42,813 bases of DNA. It comes from Verrucomicrobiota bacterium (GTDB lineage: Bacteria; Verrucomicrobiota; Verrucomicrobiia; Chthoniobacterales; UBA10450). Below are positions 31,201-40,150 of the stretch, piece by piece. The DNA lies in NCBI GenBank assembly GCA_003217965.1, contig QHNB01000094.1, positions 1-42,813 of the forward strand, given 5' to 3'. The translations under genes and the position numbers were made by a program. How positions within the stretch are numbered: the first letter of the stretch is position 1; each line of letters starts with the position of its first letter. The notes under the pieces are model-generated. The model was not told the origin of the DNA and did not search any database. It worked only from the letters and a program-made list of their open reading frames with translations.

Positions 31201-32172
31201 ATGAACATTCTCGTCGTTGGCGGGGCGGGCTACATTGGCAGCGTCTGCGCGGAGCTTTTGCTGAACGAAGGCCACCAGATCGCCATCCTCGATAATTTAT
31301 CTGAAGGCCACCGTGCTGCGGTCGATCAGCGAGCCCGCTTTGTCGAGGGAGACCTGGCCGATCGGGATGGGATCGCGCAGACCGTTGCTCGTTTGCGCCC
31401 AGACGCAGTCATGCATTTCGCTGGCAGTGCCTTGGTTGCCGAGTCGATGCGCGATCCTTCCAAGTATTTTCGAAACAACATTGCCAATGGTTTGAATCTG
31501 CTCGACGCCATGGTTGCCGCGGACGTTCGGCAAATCGTTTTTTCATCTTCTTGCGCAACATTCGGTTTGCCTGAGCGCACACCGATTGATGAAACTTTTC
31601 CACAACTACCGATAAATCCCTACGGGGAATCCAAACTCGCTTTTGAAAAAATTCTCCGCTGGTACGATCGGATCCACGGAGTGCGGTTTATCTCGCTGCG
31701 CTATTTCAATGCGGCAGGAGCGTCAGAGAAATTTGGAGAAGATCATCGCTGCGAAACTCATTTGATTCCAAACGTGCTGAAAGTCGCGCTCGGACGACAG
31801 CCGCATGTCGAGATTTTCGGCACGGATTACGACACGCCGGATGGGACCTGTATTCGCGATTACATCCATATTCTCGATTTGGCGTGCGCACATATCCTGG
31901 GCTTAGGTACGTCGGCCAGTGCCTCTTACAATCTCGGCACTGGCGGCGGCTCGAGCGTGCGCCAAGTGATCGACTCTTGCCGCAAGGTGACCGGCAAAAA
32001 GATTCCCGTAATCGAAAGATCCCGCCGTTCTGGAGATCCGCCGCGGCTCGTTGCCACTTCGGAGAAAATTAAACGTGAACTCGGCTGGCGGCCGCAGTTC
32101 CAAGCGCTCGATACTATCGTCAGCAGTGCGTGGAAATGGCACCAGCGATTTCCGAACGGGTACGGCGATTGA
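31201..32172 (+). CDS. galE: UDP-glucose 4-epimerase
   Basis: Interconverts UDP-glucose and UDP-galactose for polysaccharide synthesis. 323 residues. NAD-binding GGAGYIGS at the start, catalytic Tyr141 and Lys145 in YGESK with Ser in FSSSCATFG, RYFNAAGA and a typical GTGGGSSVRQVID. The start at 31201 begins the Rossmann strand directly. The glycosyltransferase and rmlA-like genes further along (38924-40954) may use related sugars. Confidence 0.95.
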   Translation: MNILVVGGAGYIGSVCAELLLNEGHQIAILDNLSEGHRAAVDQRARFVEGDLADRDGIAQTVARLRPDAVMHFAGSALVAESMRDPSKYFRNNIANGLNLLDAMVAADVRQIVFSSSCATFGLPERTPIDETFPQLPINPYGESKLAFEKILRWYDRIHGVRFISLRYFNAAGASEKFGEDHRCETHLIPNVLKVALGRQPHVEIFGTDYDTPDGTCIRDYIHILDLACAHILGLGTSASASYNLGTGGGSSVRQVIDSCRKVTGKKIPVIERSRRSGDPPRLVATSEKIKRELGWRPQFQALDTIVSSAWKWHQRFPNGYGD

Positions 32173-32273
32173 TCGGGACGGAGCGGTACTAGGTCTGCCG
32201 CCGCTTGTAACTCCCGCTGTCCGCAGTGGCAGGCAGGCTGCACAGCAACAGCGTCTACAAGTCGCTCGTAGCG
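32173..32273. repeat. Repeat-rich gap downstream of galE
   Basis: Non-coding on both strands. It holds fragments resembling the dispersed repeats, for example CCCGCTGTCCGCAG and AACAGCGTCTACAAG. No gene is seen. Confidence 0.4.
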
Positions 32274-32303
32274 ATAAAACGCCCGCCGGTTATGCCGGCG
32301 GGC
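32274..32303 (-). terminator. Rho-independent terminator of the 32337-32741 gene
   Basis: Perfect 9-bp stem GCCCGCCGG / CCGGCGGGC with a 5-nt loop (32281-32303). On the minus strand it is followed by GTTTTATC. It therefore serves the minus-strand gene and lies between it and galE. Confidence 0.7.
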
Positions 32304-32336
32304 GCCGCACTTCTTACAAAAACGATCAGTTACCTG

Positions 32337-32741
32337 TTAGGGCTGAGTTGTGGTCGTTGTGGTGGTAGTCTCCTTTGTCACCGTCACCGGCCTGGTCAGC
32401 ACCACGCGTTTGACGATCATCCGATCACCCTGCCTGACGTAGTGAACCGTTGCAGGCATGTCCGGGCGAATCTCCGTCCAGGCCACAGTATGCCCAGTTG
32501 GGTCCACAATTGTGGTCTCGGGCGTGTAATAATAGCGCACCGGCTCTGCCGTTCCTGCGCGGAACGTGAAGTAATCACCGGCTGGCGCAGCAACAAACGC
32601 CCCAGTACTCGTGGTCAATCCCACCCCGACCGGGCCGACATCTGCATCGACTGATGTCGTTGTTTGCGCCATGGCTGCGCTGGCCCCGAGCACGCAAGCC
32701 GCGCCGATGGCCAACATTTTGGTTAATCTGTTGTCTTTCAT
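32337..32741 (-). CDS. Small secreted protein of unknown function
   Basis: 134 residues with a clear signal peptide (MLAIGAACVLGASAAMAQ) and a good AAGGA ribosome site before the ATG. The mature part has a beta-rich middle (VRYYYTPETTIVDPTGHTVA) and ends in a run of threonines (KETTTTTTTTQP). No family is recognised. Its own terminator (32274-32303) indicates it is transcribed alone, probably at a fair level. Confidence 0.75.
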   Translation of the reverse strand: MKDNRLTKMLAIGAACVLGASAAMAQTTTSVDADVGPVGVGLTTSTGAFVAAPAGDYFTFRAGTAEPVRYYYTPETTIVDPTGHTVAWTEIRPDMPATVHYVRQGDRMIVKRVVLTRPVTVTKETTTTTTTTQP

Positions 32742-32837
32742 GTTTGTCCTTTGCTTTGGTTAACGGATGCTTTCCGTCGTGACTGATTTGGACTCGCCGC
32801 CGGCGGCTTTTATTCAACCGCATAGAGGCTTCGTAAA

Positions 32838-32870
32838 CACTGTGAGAGGCGGCCTCATTTTTCCACAGTG
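32838..32870. promoter_or_regulatory. Nested hairpin upstream of hisS
   Basis: CACTGTG (32838-32844) pairs with CACAGTG (32864-32870), with an inner AGGC/GCCT pairing. It ends 25 bp before the hisS ATG and could be a leader structure or an operator. It lacks a clear T-run for termination. Confidence 0.35.
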
Positions 32871-32895
32871 TGCGTTAATTGTCCCCCAGAGCTGA

Positions 32896-34134
32896 ATGCA
32901 GCCGCTTACCGGTTTTCGCGATTTCCTTCCCGCCGACTGCGCGGAGCGGAATTATATCTTCGCCAAATGGCGCGAGGCCACGCGGCGCTACGGCTTCATC
33001 GAATATGACGGTCCGCTGCTCGAGGAGCTCGATCTCTATAAGAAGAAATCGGGCGATGAAATCGTGCGCCAGCTCTACGAATTTGTCGACAAAGGGCAAC
33101 GCGCTGTTGCCTTGCGGCCAGAAATGACGCCCACCCTCGCGCGCATTATTGCGACGAATCATCGGAATTTTCGCAAGCCGCTGAAGTGGTTTTCCATTCC
33201 GCAAGTCTTCCGTTATGAACGTCCGCAGCGCGGACGATTGCGCGAACATTTTCAGCTCAATTGCGACATTATCGGCGAGTCTTCGGCCGAGGCCGATGCG
33301 GAACTAATTGCGCTCGCCATCGATGTCGTGCGCGCATTCGGTTTTGGCGCAAACGATTTTGTTGTCCGGATCAGCGACCGGGAGTTCTGGACCGAGCTTT
33401 TGAAAGTCGAAGGAGTGCCGCCAGAGCGCTGGGAGGAGGTCTTACAGACAATCGATAAATCCGAACGTGAAGCTCGCACAAAAACAATGGAGCGTCTGGG
33501 CGCCTTGGCCGGACCGGTTTTCGAAATTTTGGAGAAAGGCGGCGAGAGCACAAAGCTCAACGAGATCATCGATAATCTGAGAGCGCGGGGATTAAGCGAT
33601 TTCGCTACGGTCGATGTGAGAATTGTTCGGGGTCTCGCCTATTATACCGGGGTGGTCTTCGAAATATTCGATCGGGCCGGTAAATTTCGCGCGATTGCCG
33701 GCGGCGGACGTTACGATCAACTAATCGCACAGCTCAGCGACAATGCGGTCTCTCTTTCAGCGTTAGGGTTCGCTATGGGCGATGTCGTTCTGGGCGAAAT
33801 GATCCACGAGAATGCGTCGGCGCTTAGGCAGCTGGAAGTATCTGTTCGTTCCGATCACGCCATTGACATTTACGTGGTGATTGCCAAGGAAGAGCGCCGT
33901 GCCGCTGCTCTCGCTGTCATTCAACAATTGCGCGACCAAGGCTATGGGCTGGACTATCCGATGACGCCGACAAAAGTCCCAAGGCAGTTCCAAACGGCGG
34001 AACAACTTGGAGCGCACACCGCGATTTTATTTGGTGACGAATGGCCAAGCGTTGCGGTGAAGAATCTTGCGACCGGGGAGCAGCGGCTCATTCCTCATGA
34101 AGAACTGCTCACCCATTTGACAGCCAATCGCTGA
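32896..34134 (+). CDS. hisS: Histidyl-tRNA synthetase
   Basis: Charges tRNA-His. 412 residues, normal. Class II motif 1 region (GFRDFLPADCAERNYIF), ALRPEMTPTLAR, motif 2 FRYERPQRGRLREHFQ, the His-binding VRGLAYYTGVVFE, motif 3 AIAGGGRYDQLI, and the C-terminal anticodon domain (IDIYVVIAKEE, then TAILFGDEW). ATG 32896 starts right at the family N-terminus. Confidence 0.96.
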   Translation: MQPLTGFRDFLPADCAERNYIFAKWREATRRYGFIEYDGPLLEELDLYKKKSGDEIVRQLYEFVDKGQRAVALRPEMTPTLARIIATNHRNFRKPLKWFSIPQVFRYERPQRGRLREHFQLNCDIIGESSAEADAELIALAIDVVRAFGFGANDFVVRISDREFWTELLKVEGVPPERWEEVLQTIDKSEREARTKTMERLGALAGPVFEILEKGGESTKLNEIIDNLRARGLSDFATVDVRIVRGLAYYTGVVFEIFDRAGKFRAIAGGGRYDQLIAQLSDNAVSLSALGFAMGDVVLGEMIHENASALRQLEVSVRSDHAIDIYVVIAKEERRAAALAVIQQLRDQGYGLDYPMTPTKVPRQFQTAEQLGAHTAILFGDEWPSVAVKNLATGEQRLIPHEELLTHLTANR

Positions 34135-34164
34135 ACTCGCCAGCCGAGCCCGCGCAGCCAATCG

Positions 34165-34923
34165 CTATGCTGTTCGCTCGGCTGCCTTAAGCAATTTAAT
34201 GGCGTCGCGCAATTCTGCTGCGCGTTCGTAGAGTTCGCTTGCGATCGCGCTTTCCATCTCGCGCTGCATGATCTCCAGCTTGGTCAGCGGTCGCTTGGCC
34301 CGGACCTCGTCCAACCATTCTTCGAGAAACGCGATTTCACTGCTTTTACTTGCTAGTTCGGGAAAGTTGGAATGCTGAAAGAATTCAACGATGGCGTCGC
34401 GACCCTTCTCGATTTCGCGCATACCATCTCCAAACTTGCCCTCATTCAGAAAGATCGACGCCTTGGCCCGTGTATTCATCATCAGGACGTAGGGTCGGAA
34501 TTGTTGAAAATTCCAGACGATCTCTTCCCGCTCGCTGTGTTCGTCGACAAAAGTGAAGAGATCGAGGTTTCGCTGAGTGTCGCGGATTACTCCAGCGAAT
34601 TCGTTGAGCTGAAACAGGCTAACGTAGCGGTGGTAATACTGAATGCCCTCTTGTTGTAATTCGGAACATTCCTCGGCCGTCAATTCATAGCTGTCACCGG
34701 CTGCTTTGGCGAGTTCGGCACGATGCTGGTGATAGGCAAGTAGTGATTCACACCCGTGCGGCCGCTGGCCATCCGGCCGGCCGGTCATTTCCATTTGCAA
34801 GACGCCGAGATCGAGCCGCAATTGCAACTTATCGCGGCCGTCAAAGCCCAGTATCTTCCTTACCTTGATCATGCCAGGCTCGTGGGGCCACTCTTTCAAG
34901 ATGGCATTGAGATCCAAACTCAT
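34165..34923 (-). CDS. Protein with C-terminal UVR (UvrB/UvrC-like) motif
   Basis: 252 residues, opening MSLDLNAILKEWPHEPGMIK, then RLDLGVLQMEMTGRPDGQRP. The C-terminus (LEIMQREMESAIASELYERA followed by AELRDAI) matches the UVR motif used by UvrB and UvrC to pair, and by McsA-like proteins. The middle part is helix-rich with many aromatic residues. The specific function is unknown; DNA repair is possible but not shown. The frame runs further upstream, but MSLDLNA at 34923 is the natural start, leaving the gap to xer. Convergent with hisS. Confidence 0.8.
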   Translation of the reverse strand: MSLDLNAILKEWPHEPGMIKVRKILGFDGRDKLQLRLDLGVLQMEMTGRPDGQRPHGCESLLAYHQHRAELAKAAGDSYELTAEECSELQQEGIQYYHRYVSLFQLNEFAGVIRDTQRNLDLFTFVDEHSEREEIVWNFQQFRPYVLMMNTRAKASIFLNEGKFGDGMREIEKGRDAIVEFFQHSNFPELASKSSEIAFLEEWLDEVRAKRPLTKLEIMQREMESAIASELYERAAELRDAIKLLKAAERTA

Positions 34924-35010
34924 CGCATAGAAATGATCGTTTACGGGTGCCGATTTTGTCAACGCTGACGAAGCATTGCAGGGTGAACTTTTTCGCGAGA
35001 TTCTTTCCCG

Positions 35011-35898
35011 ATGGAAGCGGAGATCGATGCGTTCATTCGTTACCTGGCGATTGAGCGCGGCCTCTCGGAGAACTACCAACTGTCAACCCGCCGTTCCCTC
35101 ACTGACTTCGCCCAATGGTGTGCGCGGCGTCATCTGCGCAGCGGCGCCGATCTCGCCGTCGACCATCTCACAGACTATCTCTCGGAGAGAAAACGCACCG
35201 GCCTTTCCGCGTCGTCGATCAAATTGATCGTCGTCGCGCTCAAAATCTTTTTCCGCTTTTTGCTTGGGAGAGGAATGATCTCTCGCGATCCCAGCGAAAC
35301 CCTGTCGCTGCCTCGGATCGAGCGCTATTTGCCGGAAACTTTGAATGAAGTTCAAGTGGAACAACTACTAAATGCCATCGATACTAAAACGGAACTTGGC
35401 CTGCGCGATCGCGCCATCGTCGAATTGCTTTACGCCAGTGGTTTGCGTATTTCCGAGCTGACGGTAGCGCGGCTGGAGCAATTCAACGACGAAGAACGAA
35501 TTTTGCGTGTTACCGGCAAGGGCAACAAGATGCGACTCGTGCCCGTAGGTCGCAAGGCTTCCCAGGCCCTCGCCGCTTATCTTTCGGCTGAACGGCCAAA
35601 ACTCGTCACATCCAAATCTGGGAGTGAGATTTTTCTTTCCGCCCGAGGCCGAAAGCTCACCACCACTCGCGTTTGGCAAATCGTAAAGAAACATGCAAAA
35701 CGCTCGGGTGTGGAAACCAATATCTATCCACATCTTCTGCGGCACAGTTTCGCCACCCATCTGCTTGGCAATGGCGCCGACCTTCGAATCATTCAAGAAA
35801 TGTTGGGCCACGCGGACATCTCGACCACCCAAGTTTACACGCACGTAGATCAGCAGCGTCTCAAAGCCGTGCATCGAAAATTTCATCCTCGTCCATAG
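35011..35898 (+). CDS. Tyrosine recombinase XerC/XerD type
   Basis: Resolves chromosome dimers at dif with its partner. 295 residues: N-terminal core-binding domain (FIRYLAIERGLSENY), catalytic domain with Arg146 (ASGLRISEL), Lys170 (TGKGNK), His241/Arg244 (HLLRHSFATH), His267 (LGHADIS) and Tyr276 (QVYTHV), so it is complete. Length and sequence fit housekeeping Xer rather than a phage integrase. XerC versus XerD cannot be settled by eye. No attachment site or element boundary is seen beside it. Confidence 0.93.
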   Translation: MEAEIDAFIRYLAIERGLSENYQLSTRRSLTDFAQWCARRHLRSGADLAVDHLTDYLSERKRTGLSASSIKLIVVALKIFFRFLLGRGMISRDPSETLSLPRIERYLPETLNEVQVEQLLNAIDTKTELGLRDRAIVELLYASGLRISELTVARLEQFNDEERILRVTGKGNKMRLVPVGRKASQALAAYLSAERPKLVTSKSGSEIFLSARGRKLTTTRVWQIVKKHAKRSGVETNIYPHLLRHSFATHLLGNGADLRIIQEMLGHADISTTQVYTHVDQQRLKAVHRKFHPRP

Positions 35899-35930
35899 AC
35901 GAAGGCAATAGGCAGACATAGGAAAGTCGT

Positions 35931-35956
35931 GCGGACGAGAGGACGCCCGCTACAAT
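35931..35956. repeat. Repeat remnant ending in TACAAT
   Basis: GCGGACGAGAGGACGCCCGC then TACAAT, similar to the ends of repeats A and E. TACAAT (35951-35956) stands 10 bp before the ATG of the next gene and could act as its -10 element. Confidence 0.45.
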
Positions 35957-35966
35957 TCGAGTTTTT

Positions 35967-37628
35967 ATGAAACGATTTCTGCTGTTTGTGCTGGTTGGAG
36001 CAGTCGTAGTATTGCTCGTCCTATTTGCGCTCCGCCGTCAGCCGGGCCCTGCCCACTCAGCCGCGGCCCGCCTGCTGCCATCCGACACCGCGCTGTTGTT
36101 CGAGATTCCGAACGCGGAGAAAAATCGAGAAGATTGGCACCGCACGGAATTGTATTCGCTTTATCGAGAGCCAGCCGTGCAGGCATTCTTACAGAAGCCG
36201 AAGGCGCAAGTGCAAGAGCGCAGTCCGCTCATTAACAGCTGGCGCGAGGCTGGAAAACTGCGGATGCGCGGCGCGTTCCTCGCAACGAATAGCTTTGATG
36301 CCAAAGCTGGAAACGCGCAACGCAGCACGAACGATTACGAGAAGCATCGCATCGATGTTATCGCCGGAGAAATTACGCTTGCGTCTACCGTCGTGGGTAA
36401 CCGTTTCCTGGTCGCCACCAACATTAACGATTTGATGGCGATGCTTGATCGAGTCGACGGCCGCGTGAAAACGCCGGCACTTGAATCAGATCAAAATTTC
36501 CGGGAAGCCATGAAGGAAATGCCGGCGGACCATGCGTGGCTGTTTTACGTTCAACCCAAACAACTGGGACAAAAGCTCACCGCATTGCGAGCACAAGATG
36601 GACGCGCCTTGCCACCGGGCGAACAAACAATGATCGAACGAATCCGAAGCTTCTCCCATGCAACGGTTTTTGATGGTCAGAGAATTCGAGAGGTGGATTT
36701 CACGGCTATGCCACGAATGTTCGATGCCAAACTGACGCGCGACACTCTTTCAATCGCGTCGCCCGATACCTTTCTCTACCTCGCTACAATCATTAATCTT
36801 CAACAACTCGCCTGGAATCAAATGCTCGCCAATGCCGCTGCCGCCACTGGCCAAAAACAGGCCCTAGCCCAGGCAGGTATTACGGCAGACGATTGGAGGG
36901 CCGCCTTCGGTGACGAAGTGTCGCTCATCGCGGATTGGCCGGCGAACGCGCGAATTCCCGGCGTGGTGGCGACGCTAACCATTCGCGATCCTTCGCGTGC
37001 GAAGAAGATTGTTAGCACACTTGCCGCTTCGTCGGGCTGGCAATCAACGATTCGAGATAATGTGCAGTATTTCACTGCGCCGATGGGGGGAAGCAGTCTG
37101 GCGATCAGCCTCATCGTGGCAGTTTCCGATCGCTTGCTCGTAATTGGCGGCGATTCAGCCAGGGTTGATCGAGCAGTGGCGCTGCCAAAAAACGGGACTG
37201 GATTGGATCGTTCGCCCAATTTTCGCAACGCGGCCAAGCTCGTGCCCGCTCCCGAGCAGATGTTCACCTACGTCGATTTGGCCGCCCTCTATTCGAGATT
37301 GGATGCGACGCTGCGCCCCATTCTGCAAATGAGCGCGGCGTTCGTTCCTTCGCTGACTGAGCATATCGACCCGGCCAAACTCCCGCCTGCTGAGGTCGTT
37401 GCACGTCACTTGAGCCCGGTCGTGGCGTCACAATGGTACGCGGGAAATGGTTATCGGTCGGAATCAGTTGGTACCATTACGATTGGCCAAACTGGCGGGG
37501 TGGCAGTGGCAGCATGGCTGGGCACGACACTTTTGAAGAATAAGACGAGCGTCATTTTGGCCTCTCCCGCGGCGACTTCTTCGGCAGCTCCCTCAACACC
37601 TTTGGTGAGTCCGGTGCCGACCCCGTAA
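35967..37628 (+). CDS. Membrane-anchored protein of unknown function (DUF3352-like)
   Basis: 553 residues: an N-terminal signal anchor (LLFVLVGAVVVLLVLFALR), then a large external part in two similar halves with sequences such as VVGNRFLVATNINDLMAMLD and SDRLLVIGGDSARVDRAV, and a Ser/Pro/Ala-rich tail. The repeated pattern of a beta-type strand ending in a small-residue loop resembles DUF3352 proteins, which are uncharacterised. It is a single gene with no ribosome site visible before the ATG. Confidence 0.65.
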   Translation: MKRFLLFVLVGAVVVLLVLFALRRQPGPAHSAAARLLPSDTALLFEIPNAEKNREDWHRTELYSLYREPAVQAFLQKPKAQVQERSPLINSWREAGKLRMRGAFLATNSFDAKAGNAQRSTNDYEKHRIDVIAGEITLASTVVGNRFLVATNINDLMAMLDRVDGRVKTPALESDQNFREAMKEMPADHAWLFYVQPKQLGQKLTALRAQDGRALPPGEQTMIERIRSFSHATVFDGQRIREVDFTAMPRMFDAKLTRDTLSIASPDTFLYLATIINLQQLAWNQMLANAAAATGQKQALAQAGITADDWRAAFGDEVSLIADWPANARIPGVVATLTIRDPSRAKKIVSTLAASSGWQSTIRDNVQYFTAPMGGSSLAISLIVAVSDRLLVIGGDSARVDRAVALPKNGTGLDRSPNFRNAAKLVPAPEQMFTYVDLAALYSRLDATLRPILQMSAAFVPSLTEHIDPAKLPPAEVVARHLSPVVASQWYAGNGYRSESVGTITIGQTGGVAVAAWLGTTLLKNKTSVILASPAATSSAAPSTPLVSPVPTP

Positions 37629-37714
37629 CTCGCGCCATTTCGGCTAGCCACAGTTGGCTTGCTCAGAGAGAAATGTGCTGCGAATTCGCAAATCTGTGTT
37701 ACATTTCCGGCCCT

Positions 37715-38029
37715 ATGGCTATTCTCAAGAAAAACGCATTTTCCCGCCGGGTTCCTGATCTAGTCACGGAGGAACTCGTCGCTGTGCTTTCGCGCAGGGC
37801 GTCGTTCGAGTTCAAGCAGCTCTTCGACATCGTGCACGAAAATCTCCGTGCCCGCAACGCCGCGAGTGGCGGAGAGGAAATGCTCCGGTTGCGTGCGTAT
37901 GAAAAACTTCAGAATCTGGTTGCACGCGGCGCTGTAAAGAAGAATGGCAAAAAATACAAGGGCTTGCCCTCGGCCCTGGCGAGCGCGATCGCACCGCCAA
38001 ACGGTCATATTCCAGCAGGCGTAAAATAA
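37715..38029 (+). CDS. Small basic protein of unknown function
   Basis: 104 residues, rich in Lys/Arg at both ends (MAILKKNAFSRRV, KKNGKKYKGL). The middle (EELVAVLSRRASFEFKQLFD, RLRAYEKLQNLVARGAVKK) looks helical, with a winged-helix-like end, so nucleic acid binding is possible. The family is not recognised. TACATT lies 9 bp before the ATG. The gene is 22 bp before nuoA and may be co-transcribed with it. Confidence 0.6.
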   Translation: MAILKKNAFSRRVPDLVTEELVAVLSRRASFEFKQLFDIVHENLRARNAASGGEEMLRLRAYEKLQNLVARGAVKKNGKKYKGLPSALASAIAPPNGHIPAGVK

Positions 38030-38051
38030 TAGGCTGCGGCAGCGTTGGCGC

Positions 38052-38423
38052 ATGCTGCGAGAATACATTCCGGTTTTGCTCCAGATCATTGTGGCGGTTG
38101 GCTTCGCCGTCGCGGCATTGGTGGTGAGCGTGATTCTCGGAAAGACCGGCCGCCGTAATCGGATCAAGGATTCAGCATACGAATGCGGCATGGTGCCGCA
38201 GGGAGAAGTACAGCCGCGATTCAGCGTCAGATTTTATTTGGTCGCGATGCTGTTCATTCTCTTCGATTTGGAAATCGTCTTCATGTACCCCTGGGCGGTC
38301 GTTTATCGGGAATCCATCCGGCACAGCTCGGTGATCTTTTGGAGCATGTTCAGTTTCATCTCGATCTTGATGATCGGGTATATTTACGCACTCCGGAAAG
38401 GCGTGCTCGATTGGAAAAAATAG
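38052..38423 (+). CDS. nuoA: NADH-quinone oxidoreductase subunit A, not followed by nuoB
   Basis: 123 residues with three membrane helices and the conserved YECGMVPQG motif, then RFYLVAMLFILFDLEIVFMYPWA. It is a small membrane subunit of respiratory complex I. In most bacteria nuoA is the first gene of the nuo operon. Here the next genes are a Dabb protein and a glycosyltransferase, so the rest of complex I must lie elsewhere, or this is a second copy. Confidence 0.93.
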   Translation: MLREYIPVLLQIIVAVGFAVAALVVSVILGKTGRRNRIKDSAYECGMVPQGEVQPRFSVRFYLVAMLFILFDLEIVFMYPWAVVYRESIRHSSVIFWSMFSFISILMIGYIYALRKGVLDWKK

Positions 38424-38535
38424 GCTCGTCGCTCCTGCCTGCTGCGGCGATGTAAAAGGCCATCTTTTCTCTGTGAAGCGGGGTCAGTTTCGTCCTTGCG
38501 CGGCCTCACCAGACCGCCTAATAGCTTGAGCCCCC

Positions 38536-38853
38536 ATGGTGCATCACATCGTCCTTTATAAGCTGAAGCCCGAGGTTACGCCCGCGCGCGTGGAAGAGAT
38601 GATGATGAACACGCGCATGCAGTTATTGAAAATTCCGGAGGTCCTCAACATTAAATGCGGCAAGCGCATTGATCCGGAAATGACCTGGCCCCTTTTCATC
38701 GCCATCGATTTCGAGTCTATGGACAAATACGCCATTTTTCGTGAGGACCCGATCTTCGTGAAATTTAACGAAGAAATTATCAAGCCTAATACCGCTGACG
38801 CTCTCTCACTCGACTTCGAAATGGACCCTGGGAAAGACGTGCGATTCTCATAG
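38536..38853 (+). CDS. Stress-responsive alpha/beta-barrel (Dabb) protein
   Basis: 105 residues with the Dabb pattern: the opening VHHIVLYKLKPEV, PEVLNIKCGK, and FIAIDFESMDKYAIFREDP. Dabb proteins are small dimeric ferredoxin-like barrels whose role in bacteria is poorly known. The 112-bp gap before it shows no recognised structure. It is followed after 70 bp by the glycosyltransferase. Confidence 0.85.
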   Translation: MVHHIVLYKLKPEVTPARVEEMMMNTRMQLLKIPEVLNIKCGKRIDPEMTWPLFIAIDFESMDKYAIFREDPIFVKFNEEIIKPNTADALSLDFEMDPGKDVRFS

Positions 38854-38923
38854 GATCCGGCACGGGTCAAAGCCCGGTTCAGTACTTGCCTGCGCATCCG
38901 GACGTCCAAAATCAGCAACAACC

Positions 38924-40147
38924 ATGCGGCTGGGCTATATTTATTCGCGTTACCCGGTCCTCTCCCAAACATTTTGCGACGCCGAAATGCTAGAGCTGGA
39001 GCGACGGGGACACGAAATCGTCCTCGCCTCGCTCTACCCTCCCAAGACCGAGCTGCGCCACGAATATCTGGCAAAACTGCGCGCCAAAATTCAGTATGCG
39101 CCGGACTCGGGCGCCTTAGATAAGCTGGCGCGCAAGGCGAAGCGGAGTGGGCGGTGGCCGGCAGCGATGGTGCAGGAACACGACCTAAAATATGGTGCGG
39201 AGTACAAGGCAGCCCTGCGCGCGCGTAACGCACTTTTCTTCGTCGAGCTTTTCGAGCGGGAACGTATTCCGCATTTTCACGTTCATTTTGCCAATCGGGC
39301 CGCCCACACGGCCCTATTTGTAAAAGCGATTAGCGGCATTCCCTTCAGCATCACCGCCCATGGACAGGATTTTATGACCGATCTCGGCAACGAAGGGCTA
39401 TTACGCGAGCTTTGCGCGGCCGCAGAATTCGTTGGGGCAGAAACAGACTACAGCCGAGATCTGCTTGCTTCTCGCTGTCCCAAGGCTGCTGGGAAAATCT
39501 TTCGCGTCTACAATGGCATCGATCTCAGTCGATTTCCGGAGAGCGGAAGTCATCCAGCATCGCCCGGTCCAATTCGGTTGCTTAGCGTCGGTCGTCTCGT
39601 TGCCTTCAAAGGATTTCAGCACCTGATTGATGCGTGCTCCGAGCTGGAGAAACGTGGAATTGATTTTGCCCTTCAAATCATCGGGGATGGCCCATTGCGA
39701 GACGAACTTGAAATGCGCGCCCGCCGGTACGGCTTGAGTGGCAGAATTCAGTTCGCCGGCGAGCAATCGCAGAATCAAGTGCTCAGTGCTTTGCGTGCCT
39801 GCGATATTTTCGTTCTCGCCTCCACTGTTGACGCGCGCGGCGCCAGTGATGTCTTTCCCACCGTAATCGCTGAAGCAATGGCGAGCGGAAGACCTGTGGT
39901 GTCGACAACCGTCGCCGGAATTCCAGAATTAGTGGCAAACGGCGAGACCGGATTGCTGGTTCCTCCAGACGATTCTCGAAGGTTAGCCGACGCGCTGGAG
40001 CGTCTCGCGCGCGATGGCAGCCTGCGCGCGAACTTCGGTCGGGCCGGTCGTCAGCGAATCGAAGATGTGTTTACCATCGAAAGAACGATTGAACGGTTGC
40101 TGGCCCGTTTCGCAGCAACGGCACGTTCGGTTTTGATCCGGCGCTAA
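38924..40147 (+). CDS. Family 4 glycosyltransferase
   Basis: 407 residues, GT-B fold. The N-terminal half (YSRYPVLSQTFCDAEMLELE) and the HFHVHFANRAA and GIPFSITAHGQDF segments are followed by a C-terminal donor domain with LLSVGRLVAFKGFQHLIDA and ASTVDARGASDVFPTVIAEAM (the EX7E-type region). It transfers a sugar from a nucleotide sugar, probably for a surface polysaccharide. The rmlA-like gene starts 3 bp downstream, so both are probably one transcript. Confidence 0.92.
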   Translation: MRLGYIYSRYPVLSQTFCDAEMLELERRGHEIVLASLYPPKTELRHEYLAKLRAKIQYAPDSGALDKLARKAKRSGRWPAAMVQEHDLKYGAEYKAALRARNALFFVELFERERIPHFHVHFANRAAHTALFVKAISGIPFSITAHGQDFMTDLGNEGLLRELCAAAEFVGAETDYSRDLLASRCPKAAGKIFRVYNGIDLSRFPESGSHPASPGPIRLLSVGRLVAFKGFQHLIDACSELEKRGIDFALQIIGDGPLRDELEMRARRYGLSGRIQFAGEQSQNQVLSALRACDIFVLASTVDARGASDVFPTVIAEAMASGRPVVSTTVAGIPELVANGETGLLVPPDDSRRLADALERLARDGSLRANFGRAGRQRIEDVFTIERTIERLLARFAATARSVLIRR

Positions 40148-40150
40148 ATT

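Noticed and set aside
35011..35898. Integrase marking a genomic island
   Set aside because: Housekeeping XerC/D-like length and sequence, no tRNA or direct repeats beside it, and core genes on both sides.
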